This document shows, piece after piece, positions 31,708-41,368 of a stretch of DNA of 64,000 bases. The stretch's first letter is position 1, and each line of letters opens with the position of its first letter. Location: assembly GCA_963576725.1 (NCBI GenBank), contig OY755236.1:63586636-63650635 (forward strand), given 5' to 3'. The notes beneath the pieces were generated by a model that did no database searches, had not been told where the DNA came from, and saw only the letters and a list, made by a program, of their open reading frames with translations. The translations under genes and the position numbers were made by a program. The DNA comes from Azorinus chamasolen. Its lineage: Eukaryota > Mollusca > Bivalvia > Cardiida > Solecurtidae.

Positions 31708-32733
31708 TAGGGATTGTGACGGTTATTTGGATATTCAAATACCAAACGAATATTCGAATGTCATTTTACTATTCAAACAGTAAAAAAAAGTACATAAATG
31801 AATTGAAACCGTAGTGCTTAATTTTCTCCAGTCCATAAAAATCGCTATTTGATAATCCAACTAGGCAGGTCATGTTAATTGCACCTTGACACTTACACAG
31901 TTAGTAGATGATAGAGGGGTACAATAGTTGCGCAATCAACCCAAGTGGCAGTTTGAGCGGTGCTCTTTTAATCCACTGATGGCCCTGTTTAATTGATGTT
32001 AAGGGCCATAATAGACTGATTGGTTACATTTAAACACGAGTCTGCAGTCTCTACTACTTACTGATCCATTATAATTACCCCCAGTGTAAGGTGTGAAAAA
32101 ATATCGACCCACCTTGCTAACTAAAACCTTAAACAGCCAGAATACTTTCCCCACCAACTTTCTTCACAACATGCCCATTGATTATGCACATGTGTTTCAA
32201 ACAGCCTGCATAATTGTTCTCGTAAACATTTTAATTTTCATATGGCTTGAATTGTTCCCCGCAGCTATATAAGGTTTCCAACCGCATGCTATTAAATTTA
32301 AAATGCTGAAATTGTCGTTTGTAACTACCCATATACTGAAGTGCCGACTTAGTAAAACAAATCTGCGTTTTAGCCAGACCTGATGTCAGGTACATATACA
32401 ATTTCAATCTCCGCGCCGAGTTGTCATTCATTACTCTGACATAATCGAGTGCAAGATATTGATACAATGTATACTTTTGCTTCCCTGCAAACTCACGTCC
32501 TGTTTGATATGTCTCAGATGATACAGTTTCTACATGATAAGCTACTCATTTGTCTAGGGTCGGTAGGCCACTTCAATAATTATTACACCAACTTTTGAAA
32601 GGATGGGTGGATGTAGTCTGATCATAATGTTCATGTATAAAATATGGCAAATCAAACGAATATATTCGGATATTCAAATAGTTTGGGTTAGAATATTCGG
32701 ATAGTGATTTTGGTATTCGTTGCCATCCCTTCT
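31708..32733. mobile_element. hAT-like TIR element of about 1 kb
   Basis: The left end is TAGGGATTGTGACGGTTATT with nearby AATATTCGAAT. The right end is ATTCGTTGCCATCCCTTCTA with GAATATTCGG. Imperfect inverted ends of the TAGGGATGGCAACGAAT type are common in non-autonomous hAT elements. The roughly 800-bp centre looks single-copy within the window and shows no recognised protein. A target duplication is not convincing. Confidence 0.5.
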
Positions 32734-32935
32734 AAACCCATTTCCTCATAGGCTATTTTTAGATCCAACCACTTTGAATAAATCTACCAAAAAGGAGCAT
32801 TACCGGTAACTAGAGAAAAGGAACATTTTAGAATTTTGTAATTTGAAACTATTTTGATAAATATTTATCACAAAGGTTACAATAGGTAGTTTTTACAGAG
32901 GTGTAGAAAGGCATATTTATGGAGGAAAGGGTTAA
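32733..32935. mobile_element. T2 MITE
   Basis: From AACCCATTTCCTCATAGG to GGAGGAAAGGGTTAA, with AATAAATCTACCAAAAAGGA inside. The left TTAA has become CTAA next to the preceding hAT-like element. Confidence 0.7.
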
Positions 32936-32999
32936 AAGACATGTATGAAGTAAATGGTCAATGGTATTGTATGCATGTTTCCCCTTCAACCTAATACAT

Positions 33000-33262
33000 T
33001 GCTTTCACTGACCCCTTCTCTGTTGAATATTCATGTAAGACACAATAACATCATGAATATTAACTGGCTCGATTTTCATAATGGTATAACTATGTATTCA
33101 GGAATATCTGGTATTGGCAGACACTGTAGAATCAGATCTGTTATGATTTCAGAAGCAAACAGAGCAGACCCTGACCAGAATGCTCCTGCAGGATCAGTCT
33201 GATCTAGGTCTACTGGGTTTGCAAAGGAGTGAAAATGGGTTTGTGGAGGAATTTTGTCCTCT
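33000..33262. mobile_element. T1 MITE about 50 bp before exon 10
   Basis: It begins GACCCCTTCTCTGTTGAATA and contains GCAAACAGAGCAGACCCTGA facing GGTCTACTGGGTTTGC. The right terminus is decayed (TTGTGGAGGAATTTTG). Confidence 0.65.
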
Positions 33263-33311
33263 GCATGCTTGTGCATTTATGTAATGTTGTCAATAATTTT
33301 GACTATTTCAG

Positions 33312-33467
33312 AAACCTGTAGCCCGGGAACCTACCATAACAATGGAGAGTGTCAGAACTGTACAAGACACACCTACCAGAATGAAACAGGCAAAAACTTC
33401 TGTCTTCAGTGCCAGTTTGGCTTCAAAACAGAAAATGAAGGCTCTGACAGCGAGGCCGACTGTGAAG
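33312..33467 (+). CDS. Exon 10: Eph-receptor-like Cys repeat 2
   Basis: Acceptor GACTATTTCAG at 33311 and donor GAAG|GTACCA at 33468 (weaker than the others); phase 1-1, 156 bases, residues 529-579. It encodes TCSPGTYHNNGECQNC, YQNETGKNFCLQC and SDSEADCE. Six cysteines. NCT and NET are possible N-glycosylation sites. Confidence 0.9.
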
Positions 33468-33800
33468 GTACCACCTCTTTTTGGCTTAATTGACCTATTA
33501 TGAACCCTTTACCTGATAGTCTATATTAGATCCAGCCTCTTTGAATAAATCTACTGAAAAGAAGCATTTACTAGAAAAAAGAATTGATTTTAGAATTGTG
33601 TAGTTTTGAAACCATTTTGACAGATAGAGCACTTGTTCCTATAGAGCAAATCAAGGGCTTGGTGCAAAACTATTCTAATTCCTTCACAAAGTGAAGGGGT
33701 TAGAATAGTTTTGCACCAAACCCTCAAAATGTTCTCTTATAACAATGGTTTCAGAGAGTGACTTTTACAGATGTGTCAATATGAGGGAATGGGTTAACAC
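33468..33800. repeat. T2 MITE (about 33499-33797) with a nested perfect hairpin
   Basis: The T2 runs from GAACCCTTTACCTGATAG to GAGGGAATGGGTTAA. Near its apex, 33652-33728 is an inverted repeat: CTTGGTGCAAAACTATTCTA facing TAGAATAGTTTTGCACCAAA, arms of about 35 bp with a 3-base loop in CTTCACAAAGTGAAG. Confidence 0.75.
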
Positions 33801-34995
33801 TCATTGTCTGTCTGTCTGCCTGCCAAATATTTCATTTCGACTTCTCCACTGAAACCACTTGGCACAAAACAGATGTACCTTGGATGATCCTCTGCTAAAG
33901 TTGTTCAAAGTATTACATTCCATAGAACTCCATTTCAATGTTTCTAGAAATGATCAAATATTGACACATTACCAAGCTATTCAAGCTTATATAATTCACC
34001 TAAATCAGTGTTGGCAAGGGTGAGGTCAGTTTCCCTTATGTCTGTGTAGAAATTTCCAAAACAAGTGATCAGAGTTTGCTAGAAATAGTTCAAAGCAGAC
34101 TCTTTTTACTAAGATTGTGAAAACTATAATGATATCTCAAAATTCATGGTTTGCTGGGGAGGAGCTAATTTCTTATAAGCCTTTCCTTCATGTCAGTACT
34201 TTTTCACGCATATTCAAACAGAGTAGACCCAGATCAGACTGGTCCTATAGGATCCATCTGATCAAGGTCTGTTCTGTTTGATTATGAAATTATAATAGAT
34301 TTGACTACAGTTTCTACCCGAGTATCATAACATCCTGTGTACAGATGTCATTGCAAGAATTCAGCTAATAAATATTCATGATGTAATTATTTCTGACATG
34401 AATATTCAACAGGGAAAGGGACTAGCAGCCTGCATTATGTGCTTTTCTCGGCCTTACTAGCTGTACATGACAGGACATGTGTTAACTCTTTTCTCCATGA
34501 ATATTCATGAAATAATTCAATACATCATGAATATTAATTAAATTAAGTGTTATAATAGCAAAAAAAAATGTCATGGCCACCAGAATGTTTGGCCATGGCA
34601 GAAACAGTAGAATCAGATAAATATTATATCATATGCAAATAGAGCAGACTCAGATCAGACAGCCCCTACAGGAACCATCTGATCAGGGTCTCCTCTGTTT
34701 GCAAAGATGTAGAAAGGCGTATTTATGGAGTAAATGGTTAATGCTTTATGAATATCAGTGTGTAACAAATAATGACTTCAACAATATGAATTAGATGATG
34801 CTGATAATGGCTTATGAGTATAGCAAAGTTTAACCATGGCGGAAACTACAGAGTAGAGATCATTCCATAAGCAAACAGAGCTAACCTTGTTCAGACAACT
34901 TCTGCAGGAACCTTCTTTTTGAAATGCATTTGTGTGTATATGAGAAAATGCAGTTTGCAAAATTCATTAAATATAGACCGATATATCTGGCTGAA
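33801..34995. repeat. T1 MITE copies (34170-34420, 34483-34743, 34740-34960) and a TCTG-headed repeat fragment (33805-34150)
   Basis: The copy at 34483-34743 runs from TTAACTCTTTTCTCCATG to GTAAATGGTTAA with GCAAATAGAGCAGACTCAGA facing GGTCTCCTCTGTTTGC. The TCTG-headed piece (TTGTCTGTCTGTCTGCC...CACTTGGCACAAAACAGATG) resembles the head and core of a G1-like element. Confidence 0.65.
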
Positions 34996-34999
34996 TCAC

Positions 35000-35213
35000 T
35001 TGACCCTTTCCTCCATAAATACTCCTTTCTACGCCTTTATAAAAATCACCTATTGAAACCATTGTGGTAAATAAAGGAGCAAATGCTCTATTTATCACAA
35101 TGATTTCAAACTACAAAATTCTAAAATTTTCCTTTTCTCTAGTTAATGCTCCTTTTCAGTACATTTATTCAAAGAGGTTGGATCTAAAAACAGCCTATGA
35201 GGGAATGGGTTAA
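35000..35213. mobile_element. T2 MITE
   Basis: From TTGACCCTTTCCTCCATAAA to GAGGGAATGGGTTAA. The hairpin is ATTGTGGTAAATAAAGGAGC facing GCTCTATTTATCACAAT. Confidence 0.75.
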
Positions 35214-35225
35214 AAGTTATAATTC

Positions 35226-35740
35226 ATTAACTATTTACATGCTAGGTATTTTTTTGTCAGCAACAATTGTCATTTGCTTCAATTCTTGGAATAAGAATTA
35301 AGTCATGCAGTATTATACAGTAGAACCTCTCTTAACCCATTCCCTCATAAGCTATTTTTAGGTGCAACCTCTTTGAATAAATCTACCAAAAAGGAGCATT
35401 AACTAGGGAAAAGGAAAATTTTAGAATTTTGTAGTTCTGAAACCATTGTGATAAATAGAGCATTTGTTCCTTAGGAGCAAATGCTCTATTTGTCACAACG
35501 GTTCTAAAAAGTGACTTTTAAAGAGGCCTAGAAAGGCGTATTTATGGAGGAAAGGGTTAAGCGGCCTGTCATTTATTGAACATAGGAGTCTCAAAAAGCA
35601 GGTGGTTGCTTAATGCAGGGAAAAAGTAATGCAGAAAACTCCTATAGGAGCTATCTGCATTACTTTTGACCTACATCAAGCTACCACCTACCTTACAGGC
35701 TCATAATTACATGTGTTTATGGCCATTTAAGAAGCATATA
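35226..35740. mobile_element. P1 MITE (about 35315 onward) split by a T2 MITE (35332-35560)
   Basis: P1 begins TACAGTAGAACCTCTC and reaches TTAA at 35332, where a full T2 starts (TTAACCCATTCCCTCATAAG). The T2 ends AAAGGGTTAA at 35560 and P1 resumes GCGGCCTGTCATTTATTG, GCAGGTGGTTGCTTAATGC and its hairpin. A T3 left half (TTAACTATTTACATGCTAGG) lies at 35226-35310. Confidence 0.85.
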
Positions 35741-36625
35741 GTAAAACTTTGAAAATCTTCTCCTCTGAATCTACAGGGTTCTAAGCTGTCATATTTGGCA
35801 CATAGCATCATGTTCAGGTCCTCTACAAAAGTTATAAATTATGCCCCTTGGGTCATAATTGGCCCCGCCCCAGGGGTAGCCAGTTTTCAATAGAAACATA
35901 TAGTGAAAACTTTGAAAATCTTCTCGTCTGAAACTAGAAGTTTCTCAGCTTTCACATTTGGCACATAGCATCATGTTCAGGTCCTCTGCAAAAGTTATAT
36001 AAATTATGCCCCTTGGGTCAAAATTGGCCCCGCCCCAGGGGTAGCCAGTTTTCAATGGAAACAAATAGTGAAATCTTTGAAAAGCCTTCTCGTCTGAAAC
36101 TGGAAGGCTCTCAGCTTTCATATTTGGCACAGAGCATCATGTTCAGGTCCTCTACAAATTTTTTTATAAATTATGCCCCTTGGGTCATAATTGGCCCCGC
36201 CCCAGGGGTAGCCAGTTTTCAATAGAAACATATAGTGAAATCTTTGAAAATCTTCTCCTCTGAATCTACAAGGTTCTCAGCTTTCATATTTGGCACATAG
36301 TATCATGTTCAGATCCTCTATAAAAGTTATATAAATTATGCCCCTTGGGTCAAAATTGGCCCCTCCCCAGGGGTAGCCAGTTTTCAATAGAAACATATAG
36401 TGAAAACTTTGAAAATCTTCTCCCCTGAAACTGGAAGGTTCTCAGCTTTCATATTTGGCACATAGCATCATGTTCAGATCCTCTACAAAAGTTATATAGA
36501 TTGTGCCCATTGGGTCAAAATTGACCCTGCCCTTACCCAGGACGGGCTAGTTTTCAATAGAAACATATAGCGAAAACTTTGAAAATCTTTTCCTCTGATT
36601 GTCTGGTGAGCGCTTCAGGGACATT
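35741..36625. repeat. S1 tandem-core array, about five units
   Basis: Units of about 170 bp with TCATGTTCAGGTCCTCTACA, TTATGCCCCTTGGGTCA and CAGTTTTCAATAGAAACATA. It ends with an S1 tail, TTGTCTGGTGAGCGCTTCAGG. It begins inside the decayed right end of the preceding P1. Confidence 0.85.
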
Positions 36626-36639
36626 CTATAAAGTGAAAT

Positions 36640-37020
36640 TTTCATAGAGAAGAATTTAAATACTTTTAGGCAGGTGGCTGCTTAATGCATGGTGAAAATC
36701 ATGCAGAAAAGGCCTTTATGGGCTTTCTGCAGGCCATTCACTCTGCATTAACCCTTTCCTCTATAAATATGCCTTTCTACGCCTCTGTAAAAATCACCAG
36801 TTGAAACCATTGTGATAAGTAGAGCATTTGCTCTATTGCTTTATCACAATGGTTTCAAACTACGAAATTCTGAAAAAAAATTCCTTTTCTCTAGTTAATG
36901 CTTCTTTTGGGTAGATTTATTTAAAGAGATTGGGTCCAAAAATAGCCTATGGAGGAAAGGGTTAAGCTGCTACCTGAACAGTAGTCAAATTGTAGTAGGT
37001 CCATTTTGGGCAGACCTTAT
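36640..37020. mobile_element. P1 MITE split by a T2 MITE (36748-36965)
   Basis: P1 sequence AGGCAGGTGGCTGCTTAATG...CACTCTGCA is cut at TTAA (36748), where T2 begins TTAACCCTTTCCTCTATAAA. T2 ends GGAGGAAAGGGTTAA (36965) and P1 continues GCTGCTACCTG. Removing T2 and one TTAA restores the usual CTGCATTAAGC-type arm. Confidence 0.85.
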
Positions 37021-37040
37021 TTTTTCACAACGGGTAATGG

Positions 37041-38091
37041 TTTACCCTTTCCCTGTTTTATATTTAGTCCAAATTTCAATACCTTTATAGTCATGGTCAA
37101 AATAGTTATAAAAATATAATGAAATATTGAAGGTGGAACACAGTAGCCATTTTAGAAAGTAAAGAAACTTTTAATTTCCATTAGCACACAGAGCAGACCC
37201 TAATCAGATGGCTCTTATAGAAGTCGTCTGATCTGCGTCTACTCTGTTTGCAACGTTTATATGAAGGTGAGGGTTAACTTTGGATTGATGACTTTGGTGT
37301 GTTTGATGATATTGTAATGTGTTGATAGTACAAACAAGTTAGTAATATAAATACACAGACATTTACCTTGTGCAATCATGACAGACATTGGCAGATATTC
37401 AACAATGGACCTAATGAAGATTTATGTAGGAAATACTGCCATCATGAATTTTGATTAGTTGAAGTTTTATAATGGAATATGAGCACAGGATGGTTTTGGC
37501 CATGGCAGAAACTGTAGAATCAGATCTATATTATTCCATAAGCAAACAGAGCAGACCCTGATAAGATGGCTCCTATAGGAGTCATCTGACCTGAATGTCA
37601 TTGCAAAGGTATGAAAAGATGCTTATATGAAAGAAAGAGTTAATCATAGTTTCGGAAATACATGTAGCTTCTTTATTTCAACACCAAATCCTATGTCTTG
37701 ACGATTCTTTAAAGATGATTCTAAAGGATGGTCACATCATAAGTTTTGATGGAGAAATGATGACATACGGTACAGAGCTACAGATAAAAGTGCGTACCCA
37801 AATACAAGTGCTAATTTCTCCACCAAACCCTATACTGTGATCACTCTTTTAGTCTAGGGTTTGGTGGAGAAATAAAGACATTACAGTAAAAACACCTCTA
37901 AACCGGAATTCTAGCAGAGAAAAATTTAGATACGTATAGGTAAGTGGCTGCTTCATGCAGGGTGAAAGTCATGCAGAAAGCTCCTCTAGGATACACCTGC
38001 ATACACCATTATCTACGGCTCTACATGACCCAAAACTTCTTGTCAAAGAAATTGATTCAGCTTTTGACATGTAATATGTCTTTTATTGCAG
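37041..38091. repeat. T1 (37041-37278, 37386-37643), H1 (37665-37880), P1 fragment (37884-38010)
   Basis: The T1 copies carry CACACAGAGCAGACCCTAAT and GCAAACAGAGCAGACCCTGA hairpins. H1 shows GTTTTGATGGAGAAATGATG and the partner GGTTTGGTGGAGAAATAAAG. P1 starts TACAGTAAAAACACCTCTAA and stops after GAAAGCTCCTCTAGGA. Confidence 0.65.
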
Positions 38092-38250
38092 AGGACTGCC
38101 CAGCTGGTAAATACAGAATTGGAAAACAGTGTGTTAACTGTAGTCGTGGAGAGTGGCGAAATCTGGTCTATGATGACTGCCAGCCTTGTCCTCCGGGGAA
38201 GACAACATACGAAGGTGAACTGGCAGAGTCAATTGCAAACTGTTCTATGG
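38092..38250 (+). CDS. Exon 11: Eph-receptor-like Cys repeat 3
   Basis: Acceptor CTTTTATTGCAG at 38091 and donor ATGG|GTAAGT at 38251; phase 1-1, 159 bases, residues 581-632. It encodes DCPAGKYRIGKQCVNC, WRNLVYDDCQPCPPGKTTY and SIANCSM. Six cysteines; NCS is a possible glycosylation site in two places. Confidence 0.92.
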
Positions 38251-39626
38251 GTAAGTTTAAACTTGCTATTGCTCTATCAAACTTCAGGGGACCCAAATAA
38301 GTACTTTGAGATTGCCATCTGGCACATTTTTGATTGCCCATGTTTTTGTTTCAATGTGAGGAATTGGGGTGGGGTGGTGGTGATGGTGGTGGGAGGGTTC
38401 AAATATTTAACCCTTTACTCCATATGTGAGCCTTTTAACACATTTGAAAGTTGAGAAGACCCAGATCAGGCGGCTACTGTAGGATTCTACAGTTCTGTCC
38501 AACATTTCCTGTATTCATGTACTATTATGAAAAATAAATGATTTTCACTATGTCTTTATTTCTTACATAGATATTCATGGAGTTAATATTTGGATGATTT
38601 ATAACTGTAATCAATTGAGCATGACAACTAGATAACTTTTAGCTCACCAGAGCACAAAGTGCTCAGGGTGAGCTTTTGTGATCGCCTCATGTCCATCATT
38701 GTCCGTCAACAATTTGAACCTTTCAAAATCTTTTCCTCTGAATCTACAGGGTTCACTGGGGTCAAAATTGATTTCACTTGTACATGTGTATACCTGTTTA
38801 CATTGTACTTTCATTTTATCCTCACTTCCATATAAATTAATGACTATTTCAGCCACATCTACAATTAAAATCTTCATGAATGTTCCCAGATTTCTTCAAA
38901 ACTGAGCATAGATTGGTTTTAACTGAAAGCACATACCATTTACTTTTTCTGTTATTTCAGAATTTAATACTGCATGAATATTCATGGGCTGAATTGTTTT
39001 AACCCTTTCCCTGTTATGTGTGTATTCCAAATTTCAATACCTACTGAATGTTCATGGGCAAATTACAAATGTAGTAATAAAGAAATATGGAAGGTGGAAC
39101 ATTGTAGCCATGTTAGAAAGTAAAGAAACATCTTTCAAATTCCATTAGCAAACAGAGCAGACCTTTATCAGACAACTCCTATAGGAGCCATCTGATCTGG
39201 GTCTACTCTGTTTGCAAACACCTGAAAACATGTTTATATAAGGAAAGGGTTATTTACACAACAAGGAGATTTTTGGCTGTAACAGAAACTTCAGATTCTG
39301 ATTTGTAGTTTTCTATATGCTAACAAAAGTAAAACTCCTCCAAAGTGACCACTAAAAGGAGGAGGTCCTATTCTGGTTCTTTAATTCAGGTGATAGCTTA
39401 ATGCAGAATGAAAGTAATGCAGAAAGTTCCCATAGATTATTTGCATAGCTTTTTATAAATTTGACAATAGTGTGGAAAGAAATAACACTTTCCCTCGTAT
39501 AATTGCTTTTTCACGCCTTTACAGAGGAGACTGATGAGACAGCTTCTGTAGGAGCTATTTGATCAGGGTCTGCTCTTATTGCTTTTATCATCATAAAGTT
39601 TACCATATAAGAACCAAGTTAATGAA
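38251..39626. repeat. T1 (38403-38587, 38996-39251, 39484-39626), S1 head (38638-38770), P1 remnant (39390-39440)
   Basis: The S1 head is TAGCTCACCAGAGCACAAAG...GTGATCGCCTCATGTCC. The T1 at 38996 runs from TTTAACCCTTTCCCTGTTAT to AAGGAAAGGGTTAT. The T1 at 39484 is the left half of a copy cut by the TRIM element. A GT/GGT-rich tract (GGGGTGGTGGTGATGGTGG) lies at 38370-38395. Confidence 0.65.
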
Positions 39627-39648
39627 TGTAACATGGTGAAAAAGTTGT

Positions 39649-39720
39649 GACTCGACTGGGACTCAAACCCAGGGCCTCTGGCTTACCATGCCAACACTCT
39701 ACCGACTGAGCTACCAAGCC
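39649..39720 (-). other. tRNA-like cloverleaf in LTR copy 1, anticodon position GGT
   Basis: On the minus strand the sequence starts GGCTTGGTAGCTCAGTCGG and folds as acceptor GGCTTGG/TCGAGTC (wobble pairs included), D-arm GCTC/GAGT, anticodon arm TTGGC-ATGGTAA-GCCAG, a 5-base variable loop, and T-arm CTGGG-TTTGAGT-CCCAG. Total 72 nt, matching a canonical tRNA. The anticodon would be GGT (threonine type). It lies wholly inside the LTR, so I treat it as an element part and not a tRNA gene. Confidence 0.8.
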
Positions 39721-39937
39721 ACACAGTAAAGCCTATCAACTTGTATCACCATAATCTCTACCCGGCTACACACACCCCCTCTACACAAGAATTCGTCCCG
39801 AATTCTTACTCAAAGAAAACTCCACGAGTTTCTTATTATTACACATTATCTTCCTATAATCTTCATATTATCTTCATATAAATCACCTTATGGGTTATTT
39901 ACGTCGCGCGCCAAATGTAACATGGTGAAAAAGTTGT

Positions 39938-40009
39938 GACTGGACTGGGACTCGAACCCAGAGCCTCTGGCTTACCATGCCAACACTCTACCGACTGATC
40001 TACCAAGCC
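39938..40009 (-). other. tRNA-like cloverleaf in LTR copy 2
   Basis: The same 72-nt layout as copy 1, with GGTTCGAGTCC (canonical box B) but GTAGATCAGTCGG in the D-arm, which breaks one D-stem pair, and a T-to-C mismatch in the acceptor. Confidence 0.75.
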
Positions 40010-40099
40010 ACACAGTAAAACCTATCAACTTGTATCACCATAATCTCTACCCGGCTACATGAATATTCATGAAGTGACCAATTCATGCATAAATGTTCA

Positions 40100-40317
40100 T
40101 TAACCCATTCCCCCATACTGACGCCTCTTTAAAGTCAATTTTTGAAACCATTGTGATAAATAGAGCATTTGTTCCATAGGAGCAAAATTAATGCTCTATC
40201 ATGATGGTTCCAAAACTACAAATGTCTAAAAAAAATTCCTTCTTGGTAAATGCTCTTTTTATGTACATTTATTCAAAGAGGTTGGGTCTGAAAATAGCTT
40301 ATGATGGAATGGGTTAT
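40100..40317. mobile_element. T2 MITE about 60 bp before exon 12
   Basis: From TTAACCCATTCCCCCATACT to GATGGAATGGGTTAT, with the hairpin ATTGTGATAAATAGAGCATT facing AATGCTCTATCATGAT. Confidence 0.75.
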
Positions 40318-40380
40318 GGAAAGGGTTTATAGTGGTTCTTGACTAGTTAGATGATCATGATAACTCTCTTATTTTATCAG

Positions 40381-40542
40381 ATATCTGTAGCCTTGGACAG
40401 TATTGGAACTCTATGTCAGAAGAATGTGAACCCTGTAAACTTGGCTTCTACCAGGATGAGATGTTGGCATTAACATGCAAAATGTGTGATGGGAACCTTA
40501 CAACTTTAGAGCAGATGTCAACCAGCTCCAGTAACTGCACCT
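40381..40542 (+). CDS. Exon 12: Eph-receptor-like Cys repeat 4
   Basis: Acceptor TTATTTTATCAG at 40380 and donor ACCT|GTAAGC at 40543; phase 1-1, 162 bases, residues 634-686. It encodes ICSLGQYWNSMSEECEPC, LGFYQDEMLALTCKMC and SSNCT. Six cysteines; NLT and NCT are possible glycosylation sites. The open frame is only 54 codons. Confidence 0.91.
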
Positions 40543-41158
40543 GTAAGCAATAGCTGGGTTTTGAACCCTTTACTCCATAGATATGCCTTTTATTTCCTTT
40601 GCAAACATAGTAGATCAACATCAGATGGCTTCAGTACGAGCTGTGTGATCAGCAGGTCTGCTGTCTTTAGTTATGAAATAAATATATATCTGATTATTCA
40701 GTTTCTGCCAGATAAAAAACTTCCATTGTTCATAGTGCCATTATAAAATTGTACTAGATCATATTTGTCTTGAGCGACAATTTTCAGGTGAGTGATATAG
40801 GGCCGTGGTGGCCCTCTTGTTTATAATGGCATACGAAAATGTTTTGACCATGACAGAAACTGTACCATCAGGTCTATATTACCGGTATTCCATATACAAA
40901 TAAGTTGGCACTCCGTACACTTTCTACATCAAAAAGTTGCGACAACAATGTTTTTTCTCCTATACTGATAACAGTGGTAAAAGTGACCTATGAATGTCAT
41001 GAATTAAATCACGGCTTATCCCAAACTATCAGTTTGTCACTTCTAATGTTAATTGTGACAGCAAGATATTAAATCTGCGGCTTCAATTACCAATGAGCGG
41101 CAGCTAGTGAAGGCCTTAGCCCAATTCTTTTAGTGGTTATTCTAGAGAGCTTTTATTA
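40543..41158. repeat. T1 copy (40565-40770), S1 tail (40774-40823), T1 fragment
   Basis: The T1 starts AACCCTTTACTCCATAGATA. The S1 tail CAGGTGAGTGATATAGGGCC...CCCTCTTGTTT follows directly, then T1-like GAAACTGTACCATCAGG. The stretch 40905-41158 shows no recognisable feature. Confidence 0.6.
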
Positions 41159-41368
41159 TACAGCAGAATCTATTTTAAGTGGCCATTAATTTATTGAACA
41201 TAGGAGTCTTAAAAAGCAGGTAGTTGCTTAATGCTTGGCAAAAATAATGCAGAAAGTTCCTACAGGAGCTTTCTGCATCACTTTTTACCTGCATTAAGCA
41301 ACCACAAGACTTACAGACCCATGATTAAACCACTTTTTAATGGCCGCTTAAGACAGGTCCTTACTGTA
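41159..41368. mobile_element. P1 MITE
   Basis: From TACAGCAGAATCTATTTTAA to GACAGGTCCTTACTGTA. The hairpin is GCAGAAAGTTCCTACAGGAG facing GAGCTTTCTGCATCAC. The mariner element begins at the next TA. Confidence 0.8.

Larger units (their letters stand above)
39627..40059 (-). mobile_element. TRIM (miniature LTR element) with tRNA-like LTRs
   Basis: Two 144-bp direct repeats (39627-39770 and 39916-40059) start TGTAACATGG and end CCCGGCTACA on the + strand, differing at about 5 positions, and flank a 145-bp interior. The insert is bounded by TGAA on both sides (ATGAA if the terminal A is shared), and removing it restores the T1 motif TTAATGAATATTCATG. Read on the minus strand, the 5' LTR is followed by TTTGGCGCGCGACG, a plausible primer-binding site, and AGAGGGGGTGTG, a polypurine-like tract, precedes the 3' LTR. 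It has no coding capacity. Confidence 0.85.

Noticed and set aside
32231..32467. 78-codon minus-strand ORF in the hAT-like element
   Set aside because: No transposase motif recognised; length is within chance for AT-rich DNA.
39649..40009. Two functional tRNA-Thr genes
   Set aside because: The cloverleaves lie inside LTR direct repeats of a TRIM with a target duplication; copy 2 has broken stems.
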